A DNA stretch of 64,000 nt. Origin: Roseovarius azorensis (GTDB lineage Bacteria > Pseudomonadota > Alphaproteobacteria > Rhodobacterales > Rhodobacteraceae). This document shows, piece after piece, positions 17,481 to 26,583 of this stretch. The notes below the pieces were generated by a model. The model was not told where the DNA came from and did no database searches. It worked only from the letters and a program-made list of their open reading frames with translations. Location: NCBI RefSeq assembly GCF_900109455.1, contig NZ_FOAG01000005.1:124001-188000 (forward strand), given 5' to 3'. The position numbers were made by a program, and so were the translations under genes. Every line of letters begins with the position of its first letter. Position 1 is the first letter of the stretch.

Positions 17481-18089
17481 CTAACGCTTTGCGGCAGCCA
17501 CGATTGCGATGGCCTGCGCTACCGCCTCTTCGATCGACATCGTGGAGGTATCGAGCATCAGCGCATCCTTCGCCGGCTTGAGAGGCGCTGCGGCGCGGGC
17601 GCTGTCGCGGGCATCGCGCTGGCGCAGATCCTCGGCCACCTCGGCGAGGGTTACATCCTGACCCTTTCCGGTCAGTTCCCGGTGCCGCCGCCGCGCCCGC
17701 TCGGCATCGCTTGCCGTGACATAGATCTTGACCTCGGCCTCTGGGCAGATCACCGTCCCTATATCGCGGCCATCGAGCACCGCGCCGCCCACACGCCGGG
17801 CAAAGGCGCGCTGAAAATCCAGCAGCGCCTGCCGCACCTCCGGAATCGCGGCAACACGGCTCGCGGCCTGCCCCACCTCGGACGTGCGCAGATCATCCGC
17901 TTCCAGATCCTCGACACCCAGAGACAGCGCCGCCGCGACCGGATCGGCGCCGGCAAGCATCCGGCGCCCGGTCGCACGATAGAGCAACCCCGTATCGAGA
18001 TGGGCAAATCCGAAATGCGCCGCGAGAGCCCGGCCGATCGTGCCCTTGCCCGCCGCCGCCGGCCCGTCGATCGCGATGGTAAATGCCAT
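17481..18089 (-). CDS. cmk: Cytidylate kinase
   Basis: Phosphorylates CMP and dCMP with ATP in the cytoplasm. 202 residues, slightly shorter than E. coli Cmk (about 227). The Walker A loop '[17 protein letters not shown]' covers residues 7-23. '[10 protein letters not shown]' and '[24 protein letters not shown]' are the substrate and LID-region motifs. It is divergent from the DUF952 gene, with ~97 bases between the two starts. Confidence 0.97.
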   Translation of the reverse strand: MAFTIAIDGPAAAGKGTIGRALAAHFGFAHLDTGLLYRATGRRMLAGADPVAAALSLGVEDLEADDLRTSEVGQAASRVAAIPEVRQALLDFQRAFARRVGGAVLDGRDIGTVICPEAEVKIYVTASDAERARRRHRELTGKGQDVTLAEVAEDLRQRDARDSARAAAPLKPAKDALMLDTSTMSIEEAVAQAIAIVAAAKR

Positions 18090-18186
18090 GACCGCCTCTC
18101 TTCTCTCCGGGCCACTTGCTAGCCCATCCCCGCCCCTGCCTCAAGCACCGCTTGACGGGAACGCGCGGCCAAGGCATCACAGCAGC

Positions 18187-18525
18187 ATGGTGATTTACAA
18201 GATCCTACGCGCCGCTGAATGGGCCGACTTGCGCAACCATGGCGAGAACGCGGGCTCAGCCGTCGATCGCGCCGATGGCTTCGTGCATTTCTCGACCCTC
18301 GAACAGGCTCCCGAAACCGCCGCGCGGCATTTCGCGGGCGAGGACGGGCTGATGCTGGTGGCGGTAGAGACCGACCGCCTCGGAGAGGCCCTGAAATGGG
18401 AGCCGTCACGCGGCGGTGCGCTGTTTCCGCATCTCTATCGCGACCTGCTGCTGTCGGATGTGATCTGGGCCCAGCCGCTGCCGCTGGTCGCGGGGACGCA
18501 CGCCTTCCCTGCGGGACTTGAATGA
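18187..18525 (+). CDS. DUF952-family protein
   Basis: 112 residues: '[16 protein letters not shown]', '[20 protein letters not shown]', '[19 protein letters not shown]'. These are the conserved blocks of DUF952, a small cytoplasmic family with an ADP-ribosyltransferase-like fold and no established activity. The ATG at 18187 starts exactly at the family N-terminus. Its stop overlaps the pyrD start (ATGA), so it is co-translated with pyrD. Confidence 0.88.
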   Translation: MVIYKILRAAEWADLRNHGENAGSAVDRADGFVHFSTLEQAPETAARHFAGEDGLMLVAVETDRLGEALKWEPSRGGALFPHLYRDLLLSDVIWAQPLPLVAGTHAFPAGLE

Positions 18526-19580
18526 CGTTGCTTGAGCGCGCGGGCCTCGCCGCGCTGCACCGGCTTGACCCGGAAACCGCGCATGGTCTGGCGCTGCGGG
18601 CCCTGCGCCTCGGGCTGACCCCCCGACCGGGGCCCTTTACGACAGCACGCCTCAAAACCGATCTGGCGGGGCTGCGTCTGCCCAACCCGGTAGGCCTCGC
18701 AGCAGGCTTTGACAAGAACGCCGAGGCGCTTGCGCCGCTCAGCCGCGCGGGTTTCGGATTCATCGAGGTGGGCGCCGTTACCCCCCGCGCACAGCCGGGC
18801 AATCCCCGCCCGCGTCTGTTTCGCCTGGGTGAGGATGCCGCAGTCATCAACCGCTTCGGCTTCAACAACGCGGGGATGGAGACCGCCGCCGCGCGTCTGG
18901 CCCGCCGCCCGCAGGATGCGGTGATCGGACTCAACCTGGGGGCCAACAAGGACAGCGTCGACCGCGCCGAGGATTTCGCCCGCGTCCTCGCGCATTGCGG
19001 CGCGCATCTCGATTTCGCCACGGTCAACGTCAGCAGCCCCAATACGGAGCGCCTGCGCGACCTGCAGGGAGCCGAGGCGCTCGGCGGCCTGCTCAGGGGC
19101 GTGATGGAGGCGCGCGACTGGCTGCCGCAACCGATTCCGGTATTTCTGAAGATCGCCCCCGACCTCAGCGATACCGAGCTTTCAGAGATCGCCGATGTCG
19201 CCCGCACCTCCGGCCTCAGCGGAATCATCGCCACCAATACCACACTCTCGCGCGAGGGGCTGACAAGCGCGATGCGGGATCAGGCGGGGGGATTGTCGGG
19301 CCAGCCGCTCTTTGAAAAGTCGACGCGCGTGCTGGCGCGGTTATCGCAACTGACGGGCGGGGATATCCCGCTGATCGGCGTCGGTGGCATTGCCAGCGCC
19401 GATCAGGCCTATGCCAAGATCCGCGCCGGAGCCTCTGCCGTGCAACTCTATTCGGCGCTGGTCTATCGGGGGCTGTCGTTAGTGGGCGAAATCGCACGCG
19501 GGCTTGATGCCCTGTTGGAGCGGGACGGGTTCGGGAATGTGGCCGAGGCGGTGGGCACGGGGCGCGAGGCTTGGCTGTGA
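18522..19580 (+). CDS. pyrD: Dihydroorotate dehydrogenase (quinone), class 2
   Basis: Oxidises dihydroorotate to orotate with FMN, passing electrons to membrane quinone (de novo pyrimidine synthesis). The 352-residue length and the N-terminal helical extension mark class 2. Motifs are '[16 protein letters not shown]', 'FNNAGM', the catalytic-serine region '[17 protein letters not shown]', 'FLKIAPDLS', '[10 protein letters not shown]' and the FMN-phosphate loop '[12 protein letters not shown]'. The start overlaps the DUF952 stop by 4 bases. Confidence 0.97.
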   Translation: MTLLERAGLAALHRLDPETAHGLALRALRLGLTPRPGPFTTARLKTDLAGLRLPNPVGLAAGFDKNAEALAPLSRAGFGFIEVGAVTPRAQPGNPRPRLFRLGEDAAVINRFGFNNAGMETAAARLARRPQDAVIGLNLGANKDSVDRAEDFARVLAHCGAHLDFATVNVSSPNTERLRDLQGAEALGGLLRGVMEARDWLPQPIPVFLKIAPDLSDTELSEIADVARTSGLSGIIATNTTLSREGLTSAMRDQAGGLSGQPLFEKSTRVLARLSQLTGGDIPLIGVGGIASADQAYAKIRAGASAVQLYSALVYRGLSLVGEIARGLDALLERDGFGNVAEAVGTGREAWL

Positions 19581-19641
19581 GGGGCCGGCGGTCTCAGAGT
19601 GGTCATTGCCCACGTCTTAGAAGCCGTGCGGCCGCTGGATC

Positions 19642-19760
19642 GGGGACTGGCGAAGCGACGATTGTAGCTGTCATTTTATCCAGCAATATCCGTATGACTC
19701 CGTAGTGTTGCGCTACACCTCCAAATCGCCAGGCCGCGGAACGGCCCAGCGATCGCTCGG
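19642..19760. repeat. Dispersed intergenic repeat, copy A
   Basis: This ~119-base block between the convergent pyrD and sdaA genes matches 45986-46105 at roughly three quarters of positions. Shared exact stretches include 'gggactggcgaagc', 'ttgtagctg', 'gtgttgc' and 'atcgccaggccg'. The right end forms a hairpin (19725-19736 with 19742-19753, 10 of 12 pairs). Read on the minus strand, this hairpin lies 20 bases past the sdaA stop and is followed by TTT, so it may act as the sdaA terminator. Confidence 0.75.
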
Positions 19761-19773
19761 CTCTTATTCCCCC

Positions 19774-21147
19774 TCAACAGTTCGGCACATTCACCGCCAG
19801 ACCGCCCAGTGAGGTTTCCTTGTATTTCTCGCTCATGTCCGCGCCGGTCTGACGCATGGTCTCTATGCAGGCGTCGAGCGGCACCAGATGTGTGCCGTCG
19901 CCGCGCAACGCCAATGAGGCCGCAGACACCGCCTTGATCGCGCCCAGGCCGTTGCGCTCGATACAGGGCACCTGCACAAGACCGCGAACCGGATCGCAGG
20001 TCATGCCAAGGTGATGCTCGAGCGCGATCTCGGCGGCATTCTCGATCTGTGCGGGCGTGCCGCCCAGCACGGCACATAGCCCCGCCGCGCCCATAGCGGC
20101 GGCAGAGCCGACCTCGGCCTGACATCCCGCCTCGGCACCGGAAATCGAGGCGTTGTATTTCACCAGCCCGCCAATCGCGGCGGCGGTGAGCAGGAATTCC
20201 TCGACCTGCCCCTCATGCGCGCCCGGCACATGCTCCAGCCAGTATTTGATCACCGCCGGCACCACCCCCGCCGCGCCGTTGGTCGGCGCGGTCACCACCT
20301 GCCCGCCGGCGGCGTTTTCCTCGTTGACCGCCATCGCATAGGCGCTCATCCAGTCGTTGATCTTGTGCGGAGCGTTCAGGTTGGTGCCGCGCTCGGCAAT
20401 CAGCGCGTCGCGGATACCCTTGGCCCGACGTTTGACGTTCAGCCCGCCGGGCAGGGTTCCTTCCGCATTCAGCCCGCGCTCGATACAGTCGTTCATCACC
20501 TGCCAGATTCGCGCCACGCCGCTGCGCAGATTGTCATGCCCGCCGCGCGCGATCTCATTGGCGCGCTTCATTTCCGCGATGCTCTTGCCGGAATGTTCGG
20601 CCATTTCCAGCATCTCGGCGGCAGACTTGAACGGATAGGGCACGGGCGGGCCGTTGTCGGTGTTCTTGCCCGCAGCCAGTTCCGCCTCGGTCATCACGAA
20701 ACCGCCACCAATGGAATAGTAGGTTTCCTGCAGGATGACATCGCCCTGCGCATCGGTGGCCATCAGGATCATGCCATTGGCATGGCCGGGCAGATTGGGG
20801 CCGAAATCAAAGATCAGATCTTCCTTTGGATGGAATTTCAGTTCTGACAGACCGGGCGGCGTGACCCGATGGGTTTCGCGAATCCGATCCAGCACCTCCT
20901 CGGCGCGCTCATGATCGTAGGTCTCCGGCAGGAACCCGGCGAGGCCCAGAACGGTGGCGCGGTCGCTGGCATGGCCGATGCCGGTAAATGCAAGGCTGCC
21001 ATGCAGCGAGCCCTTTAGTCCCGCATATTGAAACGGGGCCGCACGCATCTTGTCGAGAAAGCGCGCGGCGGCAACCATCGGCCCCATCGTATGCGACGAG
21101 GACGGACCGATGCCCACCTTGAACATCTCGAAAACGGATAGAAACAT
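19774..21147 (-). CDS. sdaA: L-serine ammonia-lyase (iron-sulfur, single chain)
   Basis: Deaminates L-serine to pyruvate. 457 residues with the SdaB-type beta domain at the N-terminus ('[24 protein letters not shown]') and the alpha domain after ~residue 170. Cluster-ligand cysteines are visible in 'GCQAEVGSA', 'GMTCDPVRG' (C384) and 'VQVPCIERN' (C395). The chain ends '...VNVPNC', a C-terminal cysteine typical of the family. It is monocistronic or the last gene of a minus-strand run. Repeat copy A follows it directly. Confidence 0.97.
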   Translation of the reverse strand: MFLSVFEMFKVGIGPSSSHTMGPMVAAARFLDKMRAAPFQYAGLKGSLHGSLAFTGIGHASDRATVLGLAGFLPETYDHERAEEVLDRIRETHRVTPPGLSELKFHPKEDLIFDFGPNLPGHANGMILMATDAQGDVILQETYYSIGGGFVMTEAELAAGKNTDNGPPVPYPFKSAAEMLEMAEHSGKSIAEMKRANEIARGGHDNLRSGVARIWQVMNDCIERGLNAEGTLPGGLNVKRRAKGIRDALIAERGTNLNAPHKINDWMSAYAMAVNEENAAGGQVVTAPTNGAAGVVPAVIKYWLEHVPGAHEGQVEEFLLTAAAIGGLVKYNASISGAEAGCQAEVGSAAAMGAAGLCAVLGGTPAQIENAAEIALEHHLGMTCDPVRGLVQVPCIERNGLGAIKAVSAASLALRGDGTHLVPLDACIETMRQTGADMSEKYKETSLGGLAVNVPNC

Positions 21148-21245
21148 CGTCGCGCTCCCTGTTTGCGGGTCTTATCGCCGCACCCCTTCAGACCTACTTG
21201 TCCGAAAGCGACGCTTCAAGGGCGCGTGCTTGCCATCTGCGCCGG

Positions 21246-21938
21246 TCAGATCGCGCTGCCCTCGGGCGGATCGGGCCACGATGGCGCGGTAAACGGTGTC
21301 TTTCCCAACCCCTCGGCCCGGATCGCCGCGCGCAGCGGCGCCCCCGCCTCCAGCCGTTCCAGCATGGCGTGCAGACGTGGCCAGCCGCGCGTCTCGTATC
21401 CGCCCCGCGCCCCCTCGGGATAGATCGCCCGCCAGCGCATCAGGCACGCAAGGTAATAGTCAAGCACCGAGGCGTGATCCGCCGCGAACCACGGTGCGGC
21501 GCGGGTCTCGATCATGTCCAGATACTCGGAGAACCGCGCCTGCATCTGCGCGCGCAGCATCGCCTGCGCCCCTGCATCGCCGCCGACATACTGACCCGGA
21601 TAAAAGGTCATGCGCAGACAGGAATGCACCGTATTGGATAGGAAAAACAGCCATTTCAGGAAATCGCCGCGCGTCGGCGCGTCCGTGCCCGGTGCAAGCC
21701 TTCCGTGCCGGTCCACCAGCCAGAGCAGGATCGCGCCGGTTTCGAACATCACCCCGTCAGGCGTTTCCAGCACCGGGATCAGCCCGTTGGGATTGAGCGC
21801 CAGATAGCCGGGCGATCTCTGAGCGCGCGCGGCGCGATCGACCAGCACGGTCCCGTAGGGCACGCCCAGATCCTCCAGCACCAGCCGGATAATCAGCGAG
21901 GCATTGTCGGGCGCATAATGCAGACGGTAGTGGCTCAC
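21246..21938 (-). CDS. Glutathione S-transferase-family protein
   Basis: 230 residues. The N-terminal thioredoxin-like domain ('YRLHYAPDNASLIIRLVLEDLGVPY', 'NPNGLIPVLETPDG', 'ETGAILLWLVDRHG') is followed by an all-helical domain. The gamma-glutamyl-binding signature 'P-V-L-E-T...E-T-G-A-I' is intact. A GTG start at 21938 was chosen because the family begins here; the open frame to 22088 is non-coding in character. It follows the DUF1244 gene by 52 bases. The substrate is unknown. Confidence 0.85.
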   Translation of the reverse strand: MSHYRLHYAPDNASLIIRLVLEDLGVPYGTVLVDRAARAQRSPGYLALNPNGLIPVLETPDGVMFETGAILLWLVDRHGRLAPGTDAPTRGDFLKWLFFLSNTVHSCLRMTFYPGQYVGGDAGAQAMLRAQMQARFSEYLDMIETRAAPWFAADHASVLDYYLACLMRWRAIYPEGARGGYETRGWPRLHAMLERLEAGAPLRAAIRAEGLGKTPFTAPSWPDPPEGSAI

Positions 21939-21990
21939 GCCGCACCCTTGGCCCGCCGCGCCCTGGGCTGTTGCCCGAAAGCCACCGCCG

Positions 21991-22305
21991 TCAGCCCTTT
22001 TCCCCCACATTCTCGGCAAAGGCGGTCCTGAAGGCCGCCTGCTGCTCTGCGCTCGCATCAGTCTGATTCTGTGCGCGCCAGTCATCATAGGGCATACCGT
22101 AGAATACCTCGCGCGCAGCGTCCTTGGACATCTCGATGCCGCGCTCGTCGGCCGCTTCCTGATACCAGCGGCTCAGACAGTTGCGGCAGAACCCGGCAAG
22201 GTTCATCATGTCGATATTCTGCACATCCGCGCGCTTTTCCATCAGATGATGGCGCAGGGCGCGAAAGGCCGCCGCTTCTAGTTCGATCCTCGTCTGATCG
22301 TCCAT
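21991..22305 (-). CDS. DUF1244-family protein
   Basis: 104 residues matching the small, nearly all-helical DUF1244 family of alphaproteobacteria: 'AAAFRALRHHLMEKRADVQNIDMMNLAGFCRNCLSRWYQEAA' and 'EVFYGMPYDDWR'. The two cysteines of 'FCRNCL' are family-conserved. Function is unknown; the protein is predicted cytoplasmic. It lies between the N-formylglutamate amidohydrolase and GST genes on the same strand. Confidence 0.9.
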   Translation of the reverse strand: MDDQTRIELEAAAFRALRHHLMEKRADVQNIDMMNLAGFCRNCLSRWYQEAADERGIEMSKDAAREVFYGMPYDDWRAQNQTDASAEQQAAFRTAFAENVGEKG

Positions 22306-22365
22306 GCTCTCTCTCCTCTTTCAGCCCCAAGATGAGGTCAGCAGGCCTGCGGCGCAAGGCCCCTG

Positions 22366-23106
22366 TCAGACGCCCGCCTGCTCCGCCGCTTCAGTCAGCA
22401 TCGGTGCGAGGCGCGCCGCCCAACCCTGTTGTTGTTCCGGCGTGGCAATCAGATCGTTGCGCAACTCGATCAGCACATTGGGCCGCTCATGAGCAATCGC
22501 ATGGCGGGCGATGGCATCGCCGGGCAGATGTCCGCCATAGGGTTCGTTATCCCCGACGCAAAGGTCGCGCTCCCGCCGCAGCCGCGCCAGCAGCGGCCGT
22601 GCAAACCGTTGATCGGCGGCATAGAGCAACCCGATATGCCAGGGGCGCGGCGGACGGCCCCTGAACTGCGGGGTAAAACTGTGAACCGATACGATGACGG
22701 TATCGCGGCGGCGCGCCGCCAGATCCGCCAACGCGGTGTGATAGGGCCGGTAGCAGCGGTTCAGACGCCGCTCGATCTCTTCGGATCCGGCATGGCGATT
22801 GCCCGGAATGATGGTACCATCATAAAGCTTCATCACCAGCGTCGGATCATCCTCGCCCCGGTTAGGGTCAATCACCAGCCGCGAGAAATTCGACAGGATC
22901 GCGGGACCGCCCAGCACCTCCGCCAGAGCGCGGGTCACCCCCGCCGCACCCACGTCATAGGCGATGTGGCGCACCATGTCCTCGGGCGCCACGCCCAGAC
23001 AACCACCGTTCACGAAGGGAGGCACGCAATTGGTGGCGTGATCGCAGGTCACAAGCCACCGCTCCGGGCGCGCAGCGCCCTCGATTTCATAAGGTTGATA
23101 CGTCAT
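22366..23106 (-). CDS. N-formylglutamate amidohydrolase-family protein
   Basis: 246 residues with the zinc-hydrolase motifs of the family: 'LVTCDHATNCVPP' (19-31), 'HIAYDVGAAGVTRALAEVLG', 'NFSRLVIDPNRGEDDPTL' and 'VIVSVHSFTPQFRGRPRPW'-type metal-ligand histidine. True HutG acts in histidine degradation, but no other hut genes are nearby, so the substrate may differ. It is divergent from pyk, with ~126 bases between the starts. Confidence 0.88.
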   Translation of the reverse strand: MTYQPYEIEGAARPERWLVTCDHATNCVPPFVNGGCLGVAPEDMVRHIAYDVGAAGVTRALAEVLGGPAILSNFSRLVIDPNRGEDDPTLVMKLYDGTIIPGNRHAGSEEIERRLNRCYRPYHTALADLAARRRDTVIVSVHSFTPQFRGRPPRPWHIGLLYAADQRFARPLLARLRRERDLCVGDNEPYGGHLPGDAIARHAIAHERPNVLIELRNDLIATPEQQQGWAARLAPMLTEAAEQAGV

Positions 23107-23184
23107 CGGGTTGGTTTTTCCTGTCGTCTTCCTCTAGGACAGTTGCGAGGGATTGTGAATTGCGCAATAACGCAAACCAGCGTG

Positions 23185-23200
23185 ATGTTAGCGATAACAT
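23185..23200. promoter_or_regulatory. LacI-family (CceR/PckR-like) operator upstream of pyk
   Basis: ATGTTAGCGATAACAT is a 16-bp palindrome with perfect 6-bp arms around GCGA, centred ~40 bases before the pyk ATG. The form TGTTANCGNTAACA is what I recall for LacI-type central-carbon regulators of Rhodobacterales and Rhizobiales. The regulator gene is not in the window. Confidence 0.65.
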
Positions 23201-23232
23201 GAACAGCCAATGCCAGAGACGAAGGAACACAG

Positions 23233-24678
23233 ATGAGACGCCACCGCAATGTCAAGATCGTGGCCACCTTAGGCCCCGCCTCTTCGGATTACGCCACGAT
23301 CCGCGCCCTGCACGAAGCGGGGGCGGATGTCTTTCGCCTCAACATGAGCCACGGGGCGCATTCCGAGATCGCCGAGCGTCATCGGATCATCCGTCAGATA
23401 GAGGACGAACTCGACAGCCCGATCGCCATCCTTGCCGATCTTCAGGGGCCAAAGCTGCGTGTCGGCACCTTTGCCAATGGCGAGGAGGAACTGACCGAAG
23501 GCGCGGCGTTCCGGCTGGATCTTGACGAGACAGAGGGCGACGCCACCCGCGTCTGCCTGCCTCACCCCGAGATTTTTGCCGCCTTGGAGCCGGGCGCGAA
23601 CCTGCTGGTCAATGACGGCAAGATCCGCCTGCGGGTGACCGATTGCGGCAAGGATTTCGCCAGTTGCGAAGTGATCATCGGCGGCACGATCTCCAACCGC
23701 AAGGGCGTGAACGTGCCAGACGTGGTGCTGCCGCTTGCCGCATTGTCCGACAAGGACCGCGCCGATCTGGAATTTGTCTGCGAGTTGGGTGTCGACTGGC
23801 TCGCACTCAGTTTCGTGCAGCGGCCCGAGGATGTGAACGAGGCGCGCACCCTGGTCAATGGCCGCGCCGCGGTGCTTTCGAAGATCGAGAAACCGGCGGC
23901 GGTGAAATGCTTTGAGGATATTCTCGCGGTCAGTGACGGGATCATGGTGGCGCGCGGCGATCTGGGCGTGGAACTGCCGGTGCAGAACGTGCCGCCGATC
24001 CAGAAACGTCTGGTGCGGCGCTGCCGGGCCGTGGCCAAGCCGGTGATCGTCGCCACCCAGATGCTCGAATCGATGATCACATCCCCGATGCCCACACGCG
24101 CCGAGGTCTCGGACGTGGCCACCGCGATCTACGAGGGGGCGGATGCGATCATGCTCTCGGCGGAATCGGCTGCGGGGGATTATCCGGTCGAGGCGGTGAC
24201 CACGATGAACAACGTCGCCATCGAGGTTGAAAGCGACCCGATCTACCGCGAGGTGATCGAGGCCAGCCGCCGCGCCAACCGCCAGACCGTCGCCGACGGC
24301 ATCGTGGCGGCGGCGCGCGAGATTGCCGAGACCACCGATATCAAGGTGATCTGCTGTTATACCGAATCGGGCACGACGGCGCTGCTGACCGCGCGCGAAC
24401 GTCCCCGCGTCCCGATCATCGGCATGACCAGCCTGCGCCGCACCGCGCGTCGTCTGGCCCTGACATGGGGCGTCAATTGCGTGATGACCCCGGAACTGAC
24501 CCGGTTCAAGATGGCGGTGATCAACGCCGCCCGCGCTGCCCGCGCCCAGGGTTACGCGACCGAGGCCGACCAGATCGTCGTCACCGCCGGGGTGCCCTTC
24601 AACGTGCCGGGCACCACCAATATTCTCAGGGTCGCACCCTGCAAGGAAAGTTTGATCTACGCCACCGATCCGGGCTGA
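23233..24678 (+). CDS. pyk: Pyruvate kinase
   Basis: Converts phosphoenolpyruvate and ADP to pyruvate and ATP. 481 residues: 'KIVATLGPASSDYATIRALHEAGADVFRLNMSHG' at the start, the signature 'AVLSKIEKPAAVKCFEDILAVSDGIMVARGDLGVELP' with the catalytic lysine and metal ligands, and 'VATQMLESMITSPMPTRAEVSDVA'. The ribosome site is AAGGAACACAG. A LacI-type operator overlaps its promoter region, implying control by carbon status. A frameshifted small gene follows it by 38 bases. Confidence 0.98.
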   Translation: MRRHRNVKIVATLGPASSDYATIRALHEAGADVFRLNMSHGAHSEIAERHRIIRQIEDELDSPIAILADLQGPKLRVGTFANGEEELTEGAAFRLDLDETEGDATRVCLPHPEIFAALEPGANLLVNDGKIRLRVTDCGKDFASCEVIIGGTISNRKGVNVPDVVLPLAALSDKDRADLEFVCELGVDWLALSFVQRPEDVNEARTLVNGRAAVLSKIEKPAAVKCFEDILAVSDGIMVARGDLGVELPVQNVPPIQKRLVRRCRAVAKPVIVATQMLESMITSPMPTRAEVSDVATAIYEGADAIMLSAESAAGDYPVEAVTTMNNVAIEVESDPIYREVIEASRRANRQTVADGIVAAAREIAETTDIKVICCYTESGTTALLTARERPRVPIIGMTSLRRTARRLALTWGVNCVMTPELTRFKMAVINAARAARAQGYATEADQIVVTAGVPFNVPGTTNILRVAPCKESLIYATDPG

Positions 24679-24716
24679 TCTGCTGCAACTTGATGCAGAT
24701 GCGCCGGAGATCGGTG

Positions 24717-24942
24717 ATGGACCCGGAACTCGCGATATTCGTCGGCCTGGTGCCGGGCACGCTGTCCATCTCCCGTACTTTTCTCCGCCTTTGCCGGAGA
24801 TCGCGCACCGCGCTTTGCCGCGCTTGCCATCGTCGACCCGGCGTGCCTCATCCTCTGGGCGCTGAGCGCCCGACCGGGCGGCTACAGCTTTGACGATCTG
24901 CCGCATGTTCTGGTCAGGGTTCTGGCCCGCTTTCTGACCTGA
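24717..24942 (+). pseudogene. Frameshifted small membrane-protein gene downstream of pyk
   Basis: An ATG at 24717 opens 'MDPELAIFVGLVPGTLSIS', but after about base 24775 sense passes to another frame: 'FSAFAGDRAPRFAALAIVD', then 'LWALSARPGGYSFDDLPHVLVRVLARFLT', ending with TGA at 24940. One extra base around 24770-24778, for example in the CCC run, restores a single ~75-codon reading frame. The pieces match my memory of a short hydrophobic protein encoded after pyk in rhodobacters. Either the gene is broken or the sequence has a one-base error here. Confidence 0.75.
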
Positions 24943-24969
24943 AAACCGCGCGTTCGCGCCCATTGCCCC

Positions 24970-24998
24970 TTGCACAGAGGGCCAAGCCCGCGTATACG
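24970..24998 (+). promoter_or_regulatory. Predicted sigma-70-type promoter of rpmI-rplT
   Basis: TTGCAC (24970-24975) and TATACG (24993-24998) are 17 bases apart, ~80 bases before the rpmI start. The -10 hexamer is identical to that proposed for rpsA, another ribosomal-protein gene in this window. Confidence 0.65.
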
Positions 24999-25075
24999 GC
25001 GCGCTCTATCCGCAGGACCGGCCAGAGTGGCATGCCGAGTCCCTGTGACCATACCGACCTAAAGAGGAGCCGGAA

Positions 25076-25276
25076 ATGCCCAAGATGAAGACCAAATCGA
25101 GCTGCAAAAAGCGGTTCAAGATGACGGCCTCTGGCCGCATCGTAGCTGCTCAGGCCGGCAAACGCCATGGCATGATCAAACGCACCAAGAAATTCATCCG
25201 TAACGCTCGCGGTACGACCACGCTCAGCAAGCCTGATGAAAGTATCATCAAGCCAATGATGCCCTACGCGCGCTAA
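25076..25276 (+). CDS. rpmI: 50S ribosomal protein L35
   Basis: 66 residues, a basic protein of normal L35 length: '[46 protein letters not shown]'. A GAGGAG ribosome site precedes the ATG. It is the first gene of the two-gene ribosomal operon with rplT. The usual infC neighbour is not next to it here. It is preceded by a consensus-like promoter. Confidence 0.98.
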   Translation: MPKMKTKSSCKKRFKMTASGRIVAAQAGKRHGMIKRTKKFIRNARGTTTLSKPDESIIKPMMPYAR

Positions 25277-25290
25277 GGAGGATTTGATCA

Positions 25291-25656
25291 ATGTCACGCG
25301 TCAAAGGTGGGGTTGTCACCCACGCCCGTCACAAGAAAGTCATCAAGGCTGCCAAGGGGTACTATGGCCGCCGCAAAAACACCTTCAAGGTGGCCGCACA
25401 GGCCGTCGACAAGGCCAACCAATACGCCACGCGCGACCGCAAGAACCGCAAGCGCAATTTCCGCGCCCTGTGGATTCAGCGGATCAACGCCGCCGTGCGC
25501 AGCCATGACGAGGCGCTGACCTATTCGCGCTTCATCAACGGGCTGGCGCTCGCCGGGATCGAGGTGGATCGCAAGGTGCTCGCGGATCTCGCCGTGCACG
25601 AACCTGCCGCCTTCGGCGCCATCGTGGCCCAGGCCAAAAGCGCTCTGGCAGCATAA
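25291..25656 (+). CDS. rplT: 50S ribosomal protein L20
   Basis: 121 residues: '[70 protein letters not shown]', the L20 signature. L20 is needed early in 50S assembly and is an autoregulator in other bacteria. An AAGGAGG site precedes the ATG, 14 bases after the rpmI stop. A strong intrinsic terminator follows. Confidence 0.99.
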   Translation: MSRVKGGVVTHARHKKVIKAAKGYYGRRKNTFKVAAQAVDKANQYATRDRKNRKRNFRALWIQRINAAVRSHDEALTYSRFINGLALAGIEVDRKVLADLAVHEPAAFGAIVAQAKSALAA

Positions 25657-25682
25657 GCCGGTCGCATTCGAGGGACTGACAG

Positions 25683-25720
25683 ATCGCCGCGCGGGGGCTG
25701 CCCCCGGGCGGCGATTTTCA
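25683..25720 (+). terminator. Intrinsic terminator of rpmI-rplT
   Basis: Stem ATCGCCGC (25683-25690) pairs with GCGGCGAT (25708-25715), extended inwards by a GGGGGC/GCCCCC-type stem, and is followed by TTTCATTTT. It lies 26 bases after the rplT stop. Confidence 0.9.
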
Positions 25721-25749
25721 TTTTCCGATCGTGTTCAGCCCAGCCTCGC

Positions 25750-26424
25750 TCATCGCGATCGCGAAAATCTGTGCGCATTTCCCGGCGCCAGAAAGATCGA
25801 CAAGGTCAGAAGGCTGAAGATCAATTCATAAACCTCCCATTTGCGCTGCAGATCAATCGCCATCATCATCAGGCTTGCCACCAGCGCAACCACCAGATGC
25901 CGCTTCCCGGGCAGCGGCACCATCAGGCGGTCAGCCAGTGACGCGATTGCGCGGACCCTCGGGTAAAGCAGCGGCAGCACCACCAGATAGAGCAGGATCG
26001 CCACCGTCAGAACACTTCCGAACAAGGTTTTGGTTAGCTGTTTGCCACCCACGACGAGGTTGTGAATGGTGATCTCCTGCTGGAGATTGCGCTCCACGAA
26101 ATACTCGGGTGTTTTGATGTCCAAGATCCGCTGACCCCAGGAAATCTCCTCGCCTGCGCCGAACACGAACAGGAGCGCATAAAGACCCAGCAGGCAACCT
26201 GCCCCCAAACGCCCCGCCCGCACCATGACCAGCATGTGCCAGCCCAGAACCAGCGCGGATACGAAAAGCAGTATCGCGGTCCCATACTCGACGGGCCCGT
26301 CCTCGATAGCAAAGCCCGAGGCGAACTGCTGCTCGAACCCCAGAATCCAATAGGCCAGCATATAAAGCAGCGAGGCATTGATAACGCCAAAGATGACCTG
26401 ATCGGCAGGGCTGAAAGCGCGCAT
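25750..26424 (-). CDS. Integral membrane protein with GEEISWGQRI motif
   Basis: 224 residues with about five to six hydrophobic segments. The conserved block is 'FGAGEEISWGQRILDIKTPEYFVERNLQQEITIHNL', which I recognise from a widespread but uncharacterised family of small membrane proteins. The charged EE/QR/N-Q-E-H-N residues look functional. The ATG at 26424 was preferred to the longer frame because it begins just before the first membrane segment. It is convergent with the rplT operon; no operon partners. No function is assigned. Confidence 0.7.
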   Translation of the reverse strand: MRAFSPADQVIFGVINASLLYMLAYWILGFEQQFASGFAIEDGPVEYGTAILLFVSALVLGWHMLVMVRAGRLGAGCLLGLYALLFVFGAGEEISWGQRILDIKTPEYFVERNLQQEITIHNLVVGGKQLTKTLFGSVLTVAILLYLVVLPLLYPRVRAIASLADRLMVPLPGKRHLVVALVASLMMMAIDLQRKWEVYELIFSLLTLSIFLAPGNAHRFSRSR

Positions 26425-26583
26425 TCCGTGACCTTTCCGGATTTTCTTCGGGTTGCCTGGGCAGTTAGAATCGCCCGCACCTGCAGTCAACCAGATATCG
26501 GCCACGCTGACACAAGGCCCGACCGGGTATCTTCGTTCCCCCTTGACCCCGCGCGCGCAACGCCATATCTCCCCGCCTCAGAC

